A DNA stretch of 64,000 bases, from NCBI RefSeq assembly GCF_014352935.1, contig NZ_CP060694.1, positions 248,001 through 312,000 of the forward strand, read 5' to 3'. Made by a program: the position numbers and the translations under genes. Positions 48,098 through 57,763 of this stretch are shown in pieces. Position 1 is the stretch's first letter; every line of letters starts with the position of its first letter. This DNA is from Aliarcobacter cryaerophilus. GTDB taxonomy: Bacteria > Campylobacterota > Campylobacteria > Campylobacterales > Arcobacteraceae. Under the pieces are notes generated by a model. That model saw only the letters and a list, made by a program, of their open reading frames with translations, searched no databases and was not told the origin of the DNA.

Positions 48098-48484
48098 TTA
48101 TTTTTTACTATTATCAAACTCTTTTGCAAAACCTATTAAATCTTTTCTTTTTAAATCACCTCTATAAACTATATCTTCAACTTTTATATCTTTATCATTT
48201 AAAACTTTTGGAACTAAATCAGCATTTTCTAAAACTTCCATATGATTTGATAGCTCTTCTTCACTATAACTCATCTGCATATCAGCACTACTTACATAAG
48301 GAATTGCCTCAATTACTTTTAGTTTTTTTAGTTCCTCTTCTACATTTTTACCTTCAATTGTAATAATAATTCTACCTTTTTCATCATGCATATGATAATC
48401 ACAAACGCCAGATTTTTTAAGATTTTCTATCACACTATCAAGATATTTTGGTAAAGTTTGTACAACAATACTTGAAATATTCAT
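48098..48484 (-). CDS. napD: periplasmic nitrate reductase chaperone NapD
   Basis: NapD binds the Tat signal peptide of NapA in the cytoplasm and holds back export until the molybdenum cofactor is in place. The N-terminal 80 residues match the small ferredoxin-like NapD fold (MNISSIVVQTLPKYLDSVIENLKKSGVCDYHMHDEKGRIIITIEG). At 128 residues it is longer than E. coli NapD and has a charged C-terminal tail, as in Campylobacter. It is last in the operon, 2 bases from napL. Confidence 0.9.
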   Translation of the reverse strand: MNISSIVVQTLPKYLDSVIENLKKSGVCDYHMHDEKGRIIITIEGKNVEEELKKLKVIEAIPYVSSADMQMSYSEEELSNHMEVLENADLVPKVLNDKDIKVEDIVYRGDLKRKDLIGFAKEFDNSKK

Positions 48485-48486
48485 TT

Positions 48487-49449
48487 TTAATCCTTTTTTA
48501 AATTGTATATATTTACTTTTTTATCATCACTTGCTACAACTAAACTATTTTCATCTAAAAACAAAATAGATGTAATAAGTGCATTATTTCCTTTTAGGAT
48601 AAAAAGCTCCTCTTTTGTATCTACATCAAAAACTAAAACATCATTATCTTCATTTAGTGAAATTGCTGCTTTTTTTGCTTTATCATCTAAAGCTCCTGCA
48701 TAAACTAAAAAATCAATTGATTTGTAGTATGGCTTTTTTTGATTTTTGTAATAAATAGATGCTCTTCTATCTTGCCCGCAAGCTAAAATAGTATTTTCTT
48801 TGAAATCAACTTGAAAAACTCTATCTACATTTTGACCTTTAAATTGTCCAATTTTTTCTAAGTTTGAAGTGTTGAATTCTGAAATAATTCCACTTTCATC
48901 AGCTACAAAAATAGATTTTTTATCACTACTTAAAACAAAATGAGAAAAAGATGATTGAGAAACTTGAGTTGATTTTAAGATTTTTTTGTTTATCAAATCA
49001 TATATAAATATCTGATTTGATAAAAGAGCATAGACTATTTTATTATCATCTAAGAATTTTGAATAAGCTATAAAAAGTCTCTCATCTGAACTAATTATAT
49101 TTTCTAAAATACCATTTTTTGATATAAAAATATCTCTTCCTCCACTTTGTCCTTGTGATAAAATTAAAATCTTATCATCAATTATATCTGTGCTAAAGAT
49201 TTTTGCACTTATCTCTTTATTTGTAAAATCTTTTATATTTTTAATTTTTATTGAAGATATTATCTCTTTTTTTTCAAGGTTAAAAATATCAACAAAGCCA
49301 TCATTTGTTGCTAAATATAGATTTTGTTTATCTTTTGCAATGTTTGTAACTCCACTTGATGCAAAAAAAGAGAAAGTTGCTTCTAACTCTTTTGCAAATA
49401 AAAAGTTTGAGCTAAAAATAAAAATAAGTGTAAAAATTAAGTTTTTCAA
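48487..49449 (-). CDS. napL: NapL-like periplasmic beta-propeller protein
   Basis: NapL is a nap accessory protein found in Campylobacterota; its exact role is unclear. I place the start at the TTG at 49449, giving a signal peptide (MKNLIFTLIFIFSSNFLFAKE) with AGGA six bases upstream at the napF stop. The 320-residue protein has repeated WD40-like blades (LATNDGFVDIFNLEKKEI, VADESGIISEFNTSNLEKIG, VASDDKKVNIYNLKKD). Position and fold match NapL of Campylobacter jejuni. Confidence 0.8.
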   Translation of the reverse strand: MKNLIFTLIFIFSSNFLFAKELEATFSFFASSGVTNIAKDKQNLYLATNDGFVDIFNLEKKEIISSIKIKNIKDFTNKEISAKIFSTDIIDDKILILSQGQSGGRDIFISKNGILENIISSDERLFIAYSKFLDDNKIVYALLSNQIFIYDLINKKILKSTQVSQSSFSHFVLSSDKKSIFVADESGIISEFNTSNLEKIGQFKGQNVDRVFQVDFKENTILACGQDRRASIYYKNQKKPYYKSIDFLVYAGALDDKAKKAAISLNEDNDVLVFDVDTKEELFILKGNNALITSILFLDENSLVVASDDKKVNIYNLKKD

Positions 49450-49457
49450 AACAAATC

Positions 49458-49937
49458 CTATGCTATTTTGATTGCATTTGTTGGGCATACTTTTATACAA
49501 AAGCCACAAGAACTGCAATTTTGATTTATAGTTGGTCTAAACATTCCTAAAAAATCTATTGCATTTTCCAAGCAAGGATCTTTACATGAAAAACACATAG
49601 TATTTTGCCAAGATAGGCATGTTAGAACATCAATCTCTATTTTAGCTTCTATTTGCTTTTTATCTTCAATATTTAAAACACCATTTTGACAAGAAATTGC
49701 ACATAAGTCACAATAAGTACAACCAGAATTTGAAAAATTTATTTTTGGAGTACCATCTTCTAAAATCTCTATAATATTTTCTTCACAAGAAGTCGAACAA
49801 GGTTTTTCTAGACATTCCAAACATTTTGTAAAAAAAAGATTTATATCTTTAAAGTAGGGTGGTCTTATAGCTTTTTCTTGCAAACTTCTATTTTTAAAAG
49901 GTTTTGCAAGAGAGCCAAAAAGCTCTCTTCTTTGCAT
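49458..49937 (-). CDS. napF: NapF-like ferredoxin-type protein
   Basis: NapF is a cytoplasmic iron-sulfur protein linked to NapA maturation. The 159-residue protein has several cysteine groups: CLECLEKPCSTSC, CTYCDLCAISC, CFSCKDPC, and the classic CSSCGFCIKVCPTNAI at the C-terminus, so up to four [4Fe-4S]-type sites, with the first three partly degenerate. The MQRRELFGSLAKPF start is typical of NapF. It starts 1 base after napB. Campylobacter jejuni lacks this gene from its operon; Arcobacter-like bacteria have it. Confidence 0.88.
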   Translation of the reverse strand: MQRRELFGSLAKPFKNRSLQEKAIRPPYFKDINLFFTKCLECLEKPCSTSCEENIIEILEDGTPKINFSNSGCTYCDLCAISCQNGVLNIEDKKQIEAKIEIDVLTCLSWQNTMCFSCKDPCLENAIDFLGMFRPTINQNCSSCGFCIKVCPTNAIKIA

Positions 49938-49938
49938 A

Positions 49939-50541
49939 CTATTTTACACCCTCATTTATAGTTTCTATAAGATTTGATTTATCATTTAAATCACTACTTC
50001 TAAACTCTGTTTGGAAGTTATTTTTTGGAACAATTTTACTATCAGATTGTGGTGCATGACAAGCAGAACAGTTAAATCTAGCATTTGATAAGTGATCAAG
50101 AGGTTTTATAATAGTTTTTAAATCACTACTATTTGCTACAACTTTTCCATCTCTTTGAAGTTCACCTTTTTTATCTATATTTACATCTTCTCTAAAACTT
50201 GTAAAATGTGATTTTGGAATAGGAGTTGCGCCCATAGATTCTGCAACCATTGGGTCATGACAAGAAGTACATTGGTTATTATCTATTGTAATAGGTAACA
50301 TTCCTTCTGTATCATGTGGAATCATAGGTGGAGCATTTTCAAATGCTCTTTTTATTTTTGTACTAGTTCCTGCAGGTTCTGTAGAATATTTTGTCTCATC
50401 ACTTACAACTTTATCTTCTGAAAATAGATTATCTTGTCTAATTCCAAGAGATTCATCTTTTATACTCTTATTTGCAGCATAAGCAAAAGTAAAAAGTGTT
50501 GCAATGGCAACTAGACTTAAAGCTAATTTTTTTAATTTCAT
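49939..50541 (-). CDS. napB: periplasmic nitrate reductase diheme cytochrome NapB
   Basis: NapB is the small diheme c-type cytochrome that passes electrons to NapA in the periplasm. Signal peptide about 1-22 (LALSLVAIATLFTFAYA). The two heme sites are CTSCH near residue 91 and CSACH near residue 157, with IPHDTEGM and IPKSHFTS supplying the likely distal histidines. The 200 residues are normal. The start overlaps napH by 4 bases. Confidence 0.95.
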   Translation of the reverse strand: MKLKKLALSLVAIATLFTFAYAANKSIKDESLGIRQDNLFSEDKVVSDETKYSTEPAGTSTKIKRAFENAPPMIPHDTEGMLPITIDNNQCTSCHDPMVAESMGATPIPKSHFTSFREDVNIDKKGELQRDGKVVANSSDLKTIIKPLDHLSNARFNCSACHAPQSDSKIVPKNNFQTEFRSSDLNDKSNLIETINEGVK

Positions 50542-51341
50542 TTTTTCTCCTTCATATAATTTCTTAATTCGAAATTTAGTGCATCATCTTCACAAACTTC
50601 AATACATCTAGCACATAAAGTACACTCTTGTAAAACAGGTTCGCTACTTTTATCTATCATATGTAAAACTTGAATTTCAGGGCAAACAACTTTGCATTTC
50701 ATACAAGCAGTACATTTTTCACTATTATGATGAACTCTTAATAGACTAAATCTTCCAATTAGTGAATAAAATCCACCAAGAGGACAAATATGTCCACACC
50801 AACCATTTTTTAAAACAAACAGGTCAAACAAAAATATTACAATCATTGTTGCAAGTCCAAATCCAAGTCCAAAGATTAAACCTCTGTGAACCATTGATAC
50901 AGGAGAAATCAACTCAAAAGCTGCAACGCCCATAAAATATGAGATTATAAAACTAATTAAAATTAGCCAATATCTTAAATTTCTAGTTGCTGGTTGTTTT
51001 TTTTGTACTTCATCAAATTTCAAAACTCTTCTTAGGTAATTTGCACAGTCTGTAATTATATTTACAGGACAAACCCAAGAGCAAAAAGCTCTTCCTCCAA
51101 GAATAAAGTAGAAAATTGAAATAATTAAAGCACCTAAAGCTATATCAAAAGAGATTATAGCTCCTGCAAAAATCATTTGTAAAACTGCAAAAGGGTCGCT
51201 TAGGGTAACAGTTTGTAAAACCAAAGAGCTACTTAAATTCCCCATTAATATATTTATTCCATAAATATTTGCCAAAATATATAAAGCTATAATAGAGAGT
51301 TGTGTAAATCTTCTAGCAATTAAAAATCTATATTTTTTCAT
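50538..51341 (-). CDS. napH: quinol dehydrogenase membrane subunit NapH
   Basis: NapH, with NapG, forms a quinol dehydrogenase for NapA that replaces NapC. The 267-residue protein has about five membrane helices, two CxxxCP motifs facing the cytoplasm (WVCPVN, CGHICPLGG), and two C-terminal [4Fe-4S] motifs (CTACMKCKVVCP and CTLCARCIEVC). The start overlaps napG by 4 bases. There is no napC in the operon, so NapGH must be the quinol route. Confidence 0.96.
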   Translation of the reverse strand: MKKYRFLIARRFTQLSIIALYILANIYGINILMGNLSSSLVLQTVTLSDPFAVLQMIFAGAIISFDIALGALIISIFYFILGGRAFCSWVCPVNIITDCANYLRRVLKFDEVQKKQPATRNLRYWLILISFIISYFMGVAAFELISPVSMVHRGLIFGLGFGLATMIVIFLFDLFVLKNGWCGHICPLGGFYSLIGRFSLLRVHHNSEKCTACMKCKVVCPEIQVLHMIDKSSEPVLQECTLCARCIEVCEDDALNFELRNYMKEKK

Positions 51342-52141
51342 TCTAATAAATCCTTCATATCGCTATTTAGTGACTCTATAGCACCTTTTTTATTTATTTT
51401 AGTTTTACCTAACTCAACATTTGAATCTTTAACTCTTTGTTCATCCGCTTCATCCCAACCTTTTATGTAGTGATCACCAACTTTTCCAAGTGCAATTTCT
51501 CGTGGAAGTACAAAAATTGCTGGTTTTTCAGTAATACAAGCTTTTTCACAAAGTCCACAACCTGTACAAATATCACTATCTACAACTGGTTTTAAAAATG
51601 CATGTTTACCTGTTCTTTCATTTTTTTCATATACTATATTTATAGCTTCTCCTAAAAGTGGACAAGCTCTATAACAAGCATCGCATTGAATTCCCCAAAA
51701 AGCTACACAAGATTTTACATCTACAACTGCAACTCCCATCTCCATTTGTCTTATTTCAAAAGCATTTTCACTATTTTTGACCTTTTTTTCATCTAATGCT
51801 TTTGTTGGACAAATTGGAACACATGGAATATCAACACACATATAACAAGGAATATCTCTTGGTACAAAATATGGAGTTCCCAAAGGTAAATTATCCCCTG
51901 GTTTTGCCAATTTTAGTGTATCAAAAGGGCATGCCTCTACACAAAGTCCACATTTTATACAAGTAGCCAAAAAGTCATCTTCTTTTAGGGCTGCTGGCGG
52001 TCGAAGTATTAAGTTACTAGCTTTTACTTCGCTTAAATATGCACTCCATGTTAAACTACCAAGCACCACTAAACCAATAGTTCTAGCACTTTTTAGAAGA
52101 AATTTTCTTCTATTTTCTTGATAGTTTTCTACTATATTCAT
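51338..52141 (-). CDS. napG: iron-sulfur quinol dehydrogenase component NapG
   Basis: NapG is a periplasmic protein with four [4Fe-4S] clusters. The N-terminus is a twin-arginine signal (NRRKFLLKSARTIGLVVLG). Cysteine groups follow: CIKCGLCVEACP, CYMCVDIPCVPICP, CVAFWGIQCDACYRACP and CTGCGLCEKAC. It works with NapH to move electrons from menaquinol to NapB/NapA. It lies 11 bases after napA and overlaps napH. Confidence 0.96.
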   Translation of the reverse strand: MNIVENYQENRRKFLLKSARTIGLVVLGSLTWSAYLSEVKASNLILRPPAALKEDDFLATCIKCGLCVEACPFDTLKLAKPGDNLPLGTPYFVPRDIPCYMCVDIPCVPICPTKALDEKKVKNSENAFEIRQMEMGVAVVDVKSCVAFWGIQCDACYRACPLLGEAINIVYEKNERTGKHAFLKPVVDSDICTGCGLCEKACITEKPAIFVLPREIALGKVGDHYIKGWDEADEQRVKDSNVELGKTKINKKGAIESLNSDMKDLLE

Positions 52142-52152
52142 CTATTTTTACC

Positions 52153-54963
52153 TTAAGCTTTATAAACTTTTACAGCACATTTTTTAAAGTCTGTTTGTCC
52201 TGATTGTGGACAAGTTGCATCTAAACAAACTTTGTTTATAAATACCTTCTCATCAAACCAAGGAACATATACCAATCCTCTTGAAGGTCTATTTCTTCCT
52301 CTTGTTTCAACTCTTGCTTTTACTTTTCCTCTTCTTGATTCAACCCAAGCTAACTCACCTTGTTTTACCCCGTATTTTATAGCATCTTCAGGGTGCATAT
52401 AACAAAGTGCTTCAGGAACTGCTCTATAAAGTTCTGGAACTCTCATAGTCATAGTTCCACTATGCCAGTGCTCTAGTACTCTTCCAGTACTTAACCAAAC
52501 TGGATATTGCTCATCTGGCATTTCAGGTGGATCCATATATGGACGTGCGAAAATTTTAGCTTTATTTTTTAGAGATTTTTTAGCTTGATCTTTAACTCCA
52601 AGCAGGTCACCTTGAGCCAACTCTTTTGCTAATGTTCCATAGAAAGCAAAATCACTATTTGGATTTGCCATTTTTGCATATGGATCATATTTTGTATTAA
52701 ATCTCCATGATGTCTCTTTCCCATCTACAACTGGCCATTTAAGACCTCTAACTCTATGATAAGTGTCAAAATCAGCTAAATCGTGGGCATGTCCTCTTCC
52801 AAAATCTGCATACTCTTCAAATAGATATTTTTGTATAAAGAATCCATAACCTTTCCATGGTTTTCCATCACTTCCTAAAACATTTCTACTATCACCAAAT
52901 GCTTCAGTATTATCATATCCAGCTTGAATTTCATCTTTTTGGTCTGCTTTATATGATTTTGCTCTATCATTTGCAAATAAAATCTCATACATAGTTGTAT
53001 TTTCATTGTATCCCATAGCTTTTGCTGCTTCTATAAGGCTAGGAAGTTTAGTTTCATTGTTTGTACTTAAAAGAGCTTGTTCTCCCCAAACATCTTTTAC
53101 AGTAAATCTTTTTGATAATTCAACCCATTGCCAAGTATCACTCATAGCATCTCCAACTGGAATAACTTGTTGTCTCCAAAGTTGAGTTCTTCTTTCAGCA
53201 TTTCCATATCCACCCCATTTTTCATAAATCATAGCAGAAGGTAAGATAAGGTCAGATACTTTTGCACTAATTCCAGGATATCCATCACTTGTAACAATAA
53301 AGTTATCCATTTCTCTAGCAGCTTTTATCCAGTGAGTAGCACTTGCTGTATCTTGGTATGGATTACAAACATTTACCCAAGCAAATTTAATATTTCCATC
53401 CTCAATATCTCTATGAATTTTCATAATATGTTGAGTACCTTTTGGATTTAAAGTATTGTTAGGAATATTCCATGCTTTTTCTGTAATTTCTCTATGTTTT
53501 GGATTCTCAACCATCATATCTGCTGGAAGTCTGTGTGTAAATGTACCTACTTCTCTCGCTGTTCCACAAGCACTAGGTTGTCCTGTAAGTGAAAACGCTC
53601 CACTTCCTGGTTTTGCTTGTTTATTTAGTAAGAAGTGAACGTTGTATGAAAGTGTATTTACCCAAGTTCCCCTTGTATGTTGATTCATTCCCATAGTCCA
53701 GAAACTTACAACTTTTCTATCTTTTTCAATATACCAATCTGCTAATTGTTGAAGTTTTTTCTTAAATTCTTCAATATCTTCATCAGGATTTCCTTTTGAG
53801 ATTTTTGCAACATAATCTAAAGTATAAGGTTCTAGAGATTTTTTATACTCTTCAAAGCTAATCTCCCAGTGAGCAAGACCAGCATTTTTATTTACCATTT
53901 TATCACCAGCTTTATATCCATAAGGAGCAAGAGCAGGAGCCTCAGTTTCAGAAACAACTTTCTCCATCTCTTTAGAGATTATTTCCATTTCAGCTTTAGA
54001 GTATTTCCCATCTTTTATTGATTTTTCATCAGATTTTCTCATACCATAACCAATATTTACAGGGCTTGCTGCAAATACTATGTGCTCTTTAACGAAATCC
54101 CAATCAATAGCTTCTGGTTTATTGTAAACAATCTCTCTTGCTATATAGTTCCATAAAGCTAAATCTGTATTTGGAGTAAAGATAATTTCTAAATCAGCAA
54201 TATCAGAAGTTCTGTGTCTGTAAGTTGAAATATTTATTACTTTAACTCTATCTGGATTACTTAATTTTCTATCTGTTACCCTTGACCATAAAATAGGGTG
54301 CATTTCTGCCATATTTGAACCCCAACAAACAACTGTGTCTGTTAGTTCAATATCATCATAGCAACCACTTGGCTCATCAATACCAAATGTTTGATAAAAA
54401 CCAACAACTGCACTCGCCATACAGTGTCTTGCATTTGGATCAATAGCATTTGATCTAAATCCAGCTTTCATCATTTTTAAAGCTGCATAACCTTCCATAA
54501 TTGTGTGTTGTCCACTTGCAAATACAGCAACTCCTTCAGGACCTTTCTCTTTTAGTGCAATTTTGATATGTTTTTCCATCTCATCAAATGCTCTTTTCCA
54601 AGAAACAGGAGCGAAATCACCTTTTTTATCAAATTCACCTTTTTTATTTACTCTTAAAAGTGGAGTTTTAAGTCTATCAGCTCCATACATAATTTTTGCA
54701 TTAAAGTAACCTTTTATACAGTTAAGACCTCTGTTAACTGGAGCTGCTGGATCTCCCTTAACGGCAACAATTTTCCCCTCTTTTGTTGCAAGCATAATTC
54801 CACAACCTGTTCCACAAAATCTACAGGCTGCTTTATCCCAACGCCAACCACTCTCAGCAGTATTTGCTTGTGCTTTTAAGTCTGTTGGTACACTCATACC
54901 AATAGCTGCTGCTGCACTTGCCGCCGCTGAACTTTTTAGAAAATCTCTTCGTGAAAGTGACAT
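52153..54963 (-). CDS. napA: periplasmic nitrate reductase catalytic subunit NapA
   Basis: NapA reduces nitrate to nitrite in the periplasm, using a bis-MGD molybdenum cofactor and one [4Fe-4S] cluster. The 936-residue protein starts with a Tat signal ([19 protein letters not shown]). The cluster motif is [12 protein letters not shown]...GLNCIKGYF, and the Mo-ligand cysteine is in [10 protein letters not shown] near residue 179. It is the longer Campylobacterota form with insertions relative to E. coli. It is first in napA-G-H-B-F-L-D and has GGAG upstream and an FNR-like box 71 bases before the ATG. Confidence 0.98.
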   Translation of the reverse strand: MSLSRRDFLKSSAAASAAAAIGMSVPTDLKAQANTAESGWRWDKAACRFCGTGCGIMLATKEGKIVAVKGDPAAPVNRGLNCIKGYFNAKIMYGADRLKTPLLRVNKKGEFDKKGDFAPVSWKRAFDEMEKHIKIALKEKGPEGVAVFASGQHTIMEGYAALKMMKAGFRSNAIDPNARHCMASAVVGFYQTFGIDEPSGCYDDIELTDTVVCWGSNMAEMHPILWSRVTDRKLSNPDRVKVINISTYRHRTSDIADLEIIFTPNTDLALWNYIAREIVYNKPEAIDWDFVKEHIVFAASPVNIGYGMRKSDEKSIKDGKYSKAEMEIISKEMEKVVSETEAPALAPYGYKAGDKMVNKNAGLAHWEISFEEYKKSLEPYTLDYVAKISKGNPDEDIEEFKKKLQQLADWYIEKDRKVVSFWTMGMNQHTRGTWVNTLSYNVHFLLNKQAKPGSGAFSLTGQPSACGTAREVGTFTHRLPADMMVENPKHREITEKAWNIPNNTLNPKGTQHIMKIHRDIEDGNIKFAWVNVCNPYQDTASATHWIKAAREMDNFIVTSDGYPGISAKVSDLILPSAMIYEKWGGYGNAERRTQLWRQQVIPVGDAMSDTWQWVELSKRFTVKDVWGEQALLSTNNETKLPSLIEAAKAMGYNENTTMYEILFANDRAKSYKADQKDEIQAGYDNTEAFGDSRNVLGSDGKPWKGYGFFIQKYLFEEYADFGRGHAHDLADFDTYHRVRGLKWPVVDGKETSWRFNTKYDPYAKMANPNSDFAFYGTLAKELAQGDLLGVKDQAKKSLKNKAKIFARPYMDPPEMPDEQYPVWLSTGRVLEHWHSGTMTMRVPELYRAVPEALCYMHPEDAIKYGVKQGELAWVESRRGKVKARVETRGRNRPSRGLVYVPWFDEKVFINKVCLDATCPQSGQTDFKKCAVKVYKA

Positions 54964-54992
54964 TTCTACTCCTTTTGAAATAAATTTATAAA

Positions 54993-55048
54993 CGATAAGA
55001 TATTACTATGAAGTAGATATAAAAAGTTTGACCGATGTCAAACTTTTT
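54993..55048 (-). promoter_or_regulatory. nap promoter with symmetric FNR-like box at -41.5
   Basis: On the minus strand, TTGAC-N4-GTCAA (55028-55041, centre 55034.5) lies inside a longer perfect dyad with 12-base arms (55021-55032 and 55037-55048). A -10-like TAATAT is at 55005-55000, implying a start at 54993 and a 30-base leader with GGAG. The box centre falls exactly at -41.5 (class II activation). The same dyad, with AAAAA/TTTTT ends, could also terminate the sensor gene transcript that ends 39 bases upstream. Confidence 0.7.
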
Positions 55049-55086
55049 GAGTATTTAAGTAAAGATTAAAATTTTTTAATTAAGTT

Positions 55087-56085
55087 TTAGCTCTTTTTTT
55101 CTGCAAAAAGTATAATTTTTTCAAGTTCATTTTTAAGTTCATTTAATCTTTTACTTGAGTGAAGAAGTTGTTCTTGAGTTTGTATTGCAATATCTTCACT
55201 TTTATTTAGCTGCTTTGATATTTCACTTTTATTTTGAAGTTCATTAATAATTTCATCAAACTCATTTGAGATCTCTTCTAGTTTATAAGAGGCATTTTTT
55301 GATTGTTCTAGCGCACTATTTGAGTCAATTATTGCACTATTTATTTTATTTAAAAATCTATTGAATATATTTGAAGCCTCTATTAGTTCACCCTCAGCTT
55401 CAATTTTTATAGGTTTTAAAGGCTCTTCTAAATTTTGTTCCATAACTTTTTTTGACTCTTCTATAAATTTTAGAGCATTTTTTTCCATAGTTTTTAATTC
55501 AATAACACTATAAATAATTAAAAATAGAATTAAAATTGCAAAAAAGTATTGGCTATTTTTCAGAAATCTTATTTTTTGTTCACTGTTTATCGTGTGAAGA
55601 CTAACTAGTGCATCTACTTCATAAAGAAGTTCTGGATTTGTTTCATATATTATATTTACAATATTTTGCAACTCTTTTTGGTTGGTATTATTATTATGTA
55701 TTAACTCTTTGAATTTAACTATATTTTGATAGAAAATTGACCATAAATATTCTATTTGTAACATTTGTCTATCTATTTGAATATTTGGAGCTTCTTTTAA
55801 TTTTCCTAAACTATTTCCACCTTTTAAACTTTCAAGATTATATATAAACTCTTCAATACTAGAGTCTAGCTCATTTTGTGAAGAGTTTGGATTTAAATAT
55901 AAGTAGAAAATATTTTTTGAAATATTTTGTGTAAGCATTCTTTGCTTACCTGCAATATTTATAATCATTGCATCTTTTTCATTTTTATTATTTAAGTAAA
56001 TAGTGGTTGCAATAATACTTGTCATTAGAAGAGCAAAAAGTATTCCAATGATTTTGATTTTTGTACTAATATTACCTTTTTTCAT
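55087..56085 (-). CDS. membrane sensor with NarX/PilJ-like P-box domain, no kinase
   Basis: A 332-residue protein with TM1 (about 11-30), a periplasmic helical domain, TM2 (about 179-196), and a cytoplasmic coiled coil (about 200-325). Right after TM1 is DAMIINIAGKQRMLTQNIS (38-56), which matches the P-box of nitrate sensors NarX/NarQ and the related PilJ N-terminal domain. The cytoplasmic part has no H-box, no kinase ATP site, and no chemoreceptor tip, so output must go another way. The ATG overlaps the stop of the Crp/Fnr gene (ATGA), and nap lies downstream. Nitrate as ligand is inference. Confidence 0.8.
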   Translation of the reverse strand: MKKGNISTKIKIIGILFALLMTSIIATTIYLNNKNEKDAMIINIAGKQRMLTQNISKNIFYLYLNPNSSQNELDSSIEEFIYNLESLKGGNSLGKLKEAPNIQIDRQMLQIEYLWSIFYQNIVKFKELIHNNNTNQKELQNIVNIIYETNPELLYEVDALVSLHTINSEQKIRFLKNSQYFFAILILFLIIYSVIELKTMEKNALKFIEESKKVMEQNLEEPLKPIKIEAEGELIEASNIFNRFLNKINSAIIDSNSALEQSKNASYKLEEISNEFDEIINELQNKSEISKQLNKSEDIAIQTQEQLLHSSKRLNELKNELEKIILFAEKKS

Positions 56086-56747
56086 ATTGCTACCCCTTTA
56101 AAAATAGAATTTAATGCAATCTCATCTTTTATTATAACTTGTTGATTTTCAATTTCAATGATATTATCCCTTGATAATTTTTTTAAAACTCTTGATAGAG
56201 TTTCAGGTTGAATATGCAGCATAAAACTAACATCTTGCCTTTTTAATTTATTAAACATATTTAAATCACTAACTAACATATAAGCAACTTTTGCAGTTGC
56301 ATCAAAAACCAACTCCCTATTTACTAAAGATTGAAGTTGATTAGTTTTTTTTAATAAAGAGTTCATAAGCTCTTTTACTAGAAGATTGTTGTTTAAAAAA
56401 TGCTCTTGAAGTTTTAAAAAATCTATTGATAAAACAACAGAATCTTCTATAAAAGATGCATTTGAGAAACAGAATATTTCGTTTGTATTGATATTACTTA
56501 ATTCACTTATTAAAGAGTTTGAATAAATGTGATATAAAAATATTTCGTTATCAAATTTATCATATTTATAAATTTTTATTAAACCACTCACTAAAAAAAG
56601 AAGATTTGTTTTCAAATCAGTTTCATAAAATAAAATAGAATCTTTTTCATATTTCGAAATAAAAGAGAAGTTGCTTAAAACATCAATTTGTTCATCACTT
56701 AAATTTTCAAAAAAATCCAAACTTCTAATGCTTTGGCTTAGTGTCAT
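56082..56747 (-). CDS. Crp/Fnr-family transcriptional regulator
   Basis: A 221-residue regulator with an N-terminal cyclic-nucleotide-binding-type domain and a C-terminal winged helix. The recognition helix contains PETLSRVLKKL (181-191), with the E-x-x-S-R of FNR (E182, S185, R186), which predicts binding to TTGA..TCAA half-sites. There is one cysteine (C93), so it cannot hold the FNR-type [4Fe-4S] cluster and is not an oxygen sensor of that kind. It is coupled to the P-box sensor gene and lies upstream of nap. Heme (as in DNR), a protein partner or a metabolite are possible signals. Confidence 0.9.
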   Translation of the reverse strand: MTLSQSIRSLDFFENLSDEQIDVLSNFSFISKYEKDSILFYETDLKTNLLFLVSGLIKIYKYDKFDNEIFLYHIYSNSLISELSNINTNEIFCFSNASFIEDSVVLSIDFLKLQEHFLNNNLLVKELMNSLLKKTNQLQSLVNRELVFDATAKVAYMLVSDLNMFNKLKRQDVSFMLHIQPETLSRVLKKLSRDNIIEIENQQVIIKDEIALNSIFKGVAI

Positions 56748-56833
56748 AAAATATCCTATAAATGTTTTATTTAAGCAAGTATATATTAAGCTTGTAAAAA
56801 AAGAGTTAAAAACGTTGTAAAATAGGATATATA

Positions 56834-57751
56834 ATGAATTTTAAAACATTTATAAAAGCAGTTGGAACTGGACCAAAAGGAAATAGAGATTTAAGCTTTG
56901 AGGAGAGTTTTGAAGCAGTTTCTCAAATTTTAAAGCAAGAACCAACTCAAGCACAAATGGGTGCTTTTTTGATAGCTTGGAGAGTAAAACTTGAAACAAA
57001 TGAAGAGTTTAAAGGAGCAATAAAAGCTCTAAATAGTTTTATAAAATATAAAGAGGTTCCAGACTCTTTAAAGCTTGGATATAATTTTGATGGAAGAGAT
57101 ACAAATCCATATTTATTTCCTTTATATGAAGATATTTTAGATAATTTTTTCAAAAAAAATAGTGATGTTAGAAGATTAAATCTTGTAATTAGTGGAGATT
57201 TTGTACAGCCTACAAAAAATGGAATTTCAACAAAAGATATATTTACAAAATTTGACAAGGGTCAATATTTGCACTATTTTGATAGAGTAGAATACCTGCA
57301 AGAGTTGAGTAATCTTACAACTCTACGAAATGAGTTTGGATTAAGAACAGCTTTTAATACAGTTGAAAAACTTTTAAATCCATCTTTGAGTGAGTATGGA
57401 GTTTGTGGAGCTTTTCATAAACCATATGTTTCAAAATATTTAGAGATGTTTAAAGATGATTTTAAAGATATTACAGTGATTAGAGGAAATGAGGGTGATA
57501 TTGAAGTATTTAAAGATTCAAAATTTTGGCAAAAAAAAGATGGTGAGATAAAAGAGTATGATTTTTGTCTAAAAGATTATGGAGTTAGTTATTCAAAAGT
57601 TTTTGAAAATATAACTTTGGAAGAGAACCTAAATATTTTAAGAAATTATGATGATGAGATATTAAACTTGGCTAAATTTAACGTAGCTTTATATCTTCTT
57701 TTTGCTTCAAGAGTTGACTCTTTAGATGAAGCTTGGCAAAGGTTAAATTAA
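56834..57751 (+). CDS. TrpD2/YbiB-like protein (anthranilate phosphoribosyltransferase fold)
   Basis: A 305-residue protein with the helical N-terminal domain of nucleoside phosphorylase/TrpD enzymes (SFEESFEAVSQILKQEPTQAQMGAFLIAWRVK) and a remnant of the catalytic domain. The phosphoribosyl-binding GTGGD motif of true TrpD is not present; the equivalent area reads YNFDGRDTNPY. YbiB-type proteins bind nucleic acid in place of making phosphoribosyl-anthranilate, so this is probably not a tryptophan gene. It is 12 bases from moaA and is divergent from the Crp/Fnr regulator. Confidence 0.75.
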   Translation: MNFKTFIKAVGTGPKGNRDLSFEESFEAVSQILKQEPTQAQMGAFLIAWRVKLETNEEFKGAIKALNSFIKYKEVPDSLKLGYNFDGRDTNPYLFPLYEDILDNFFKKNSDVRRLNLVISGDFVQPTKNGISTKDIFTKFDKGQYLHYFDRVEYLQELSNLTTLRNEFGLRTAFNTVEKLLNPSLSEYGVCGAFHKPYVSKYLEMFKDDFKDITVIRGNEGDIEVFKDSKFWQKKDGEIKEYDFCLKDYGVSYSKVFENITLEENLNILRNYDDEILNLAKFNVALYLLFASRVDSLDEAWQRLN

Positions 57752-57763
57752 AAAAGGAATAAG

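Noticed and set aside
56750-56826. AGGATA motifs near the Crp/Fnr and TrpD2-like starts as operators like the 62.7-kb palindrome
   Set aside because: Each is a single copy placed exactly as a ribosome-binding site for its own gene; there is no palindrome.
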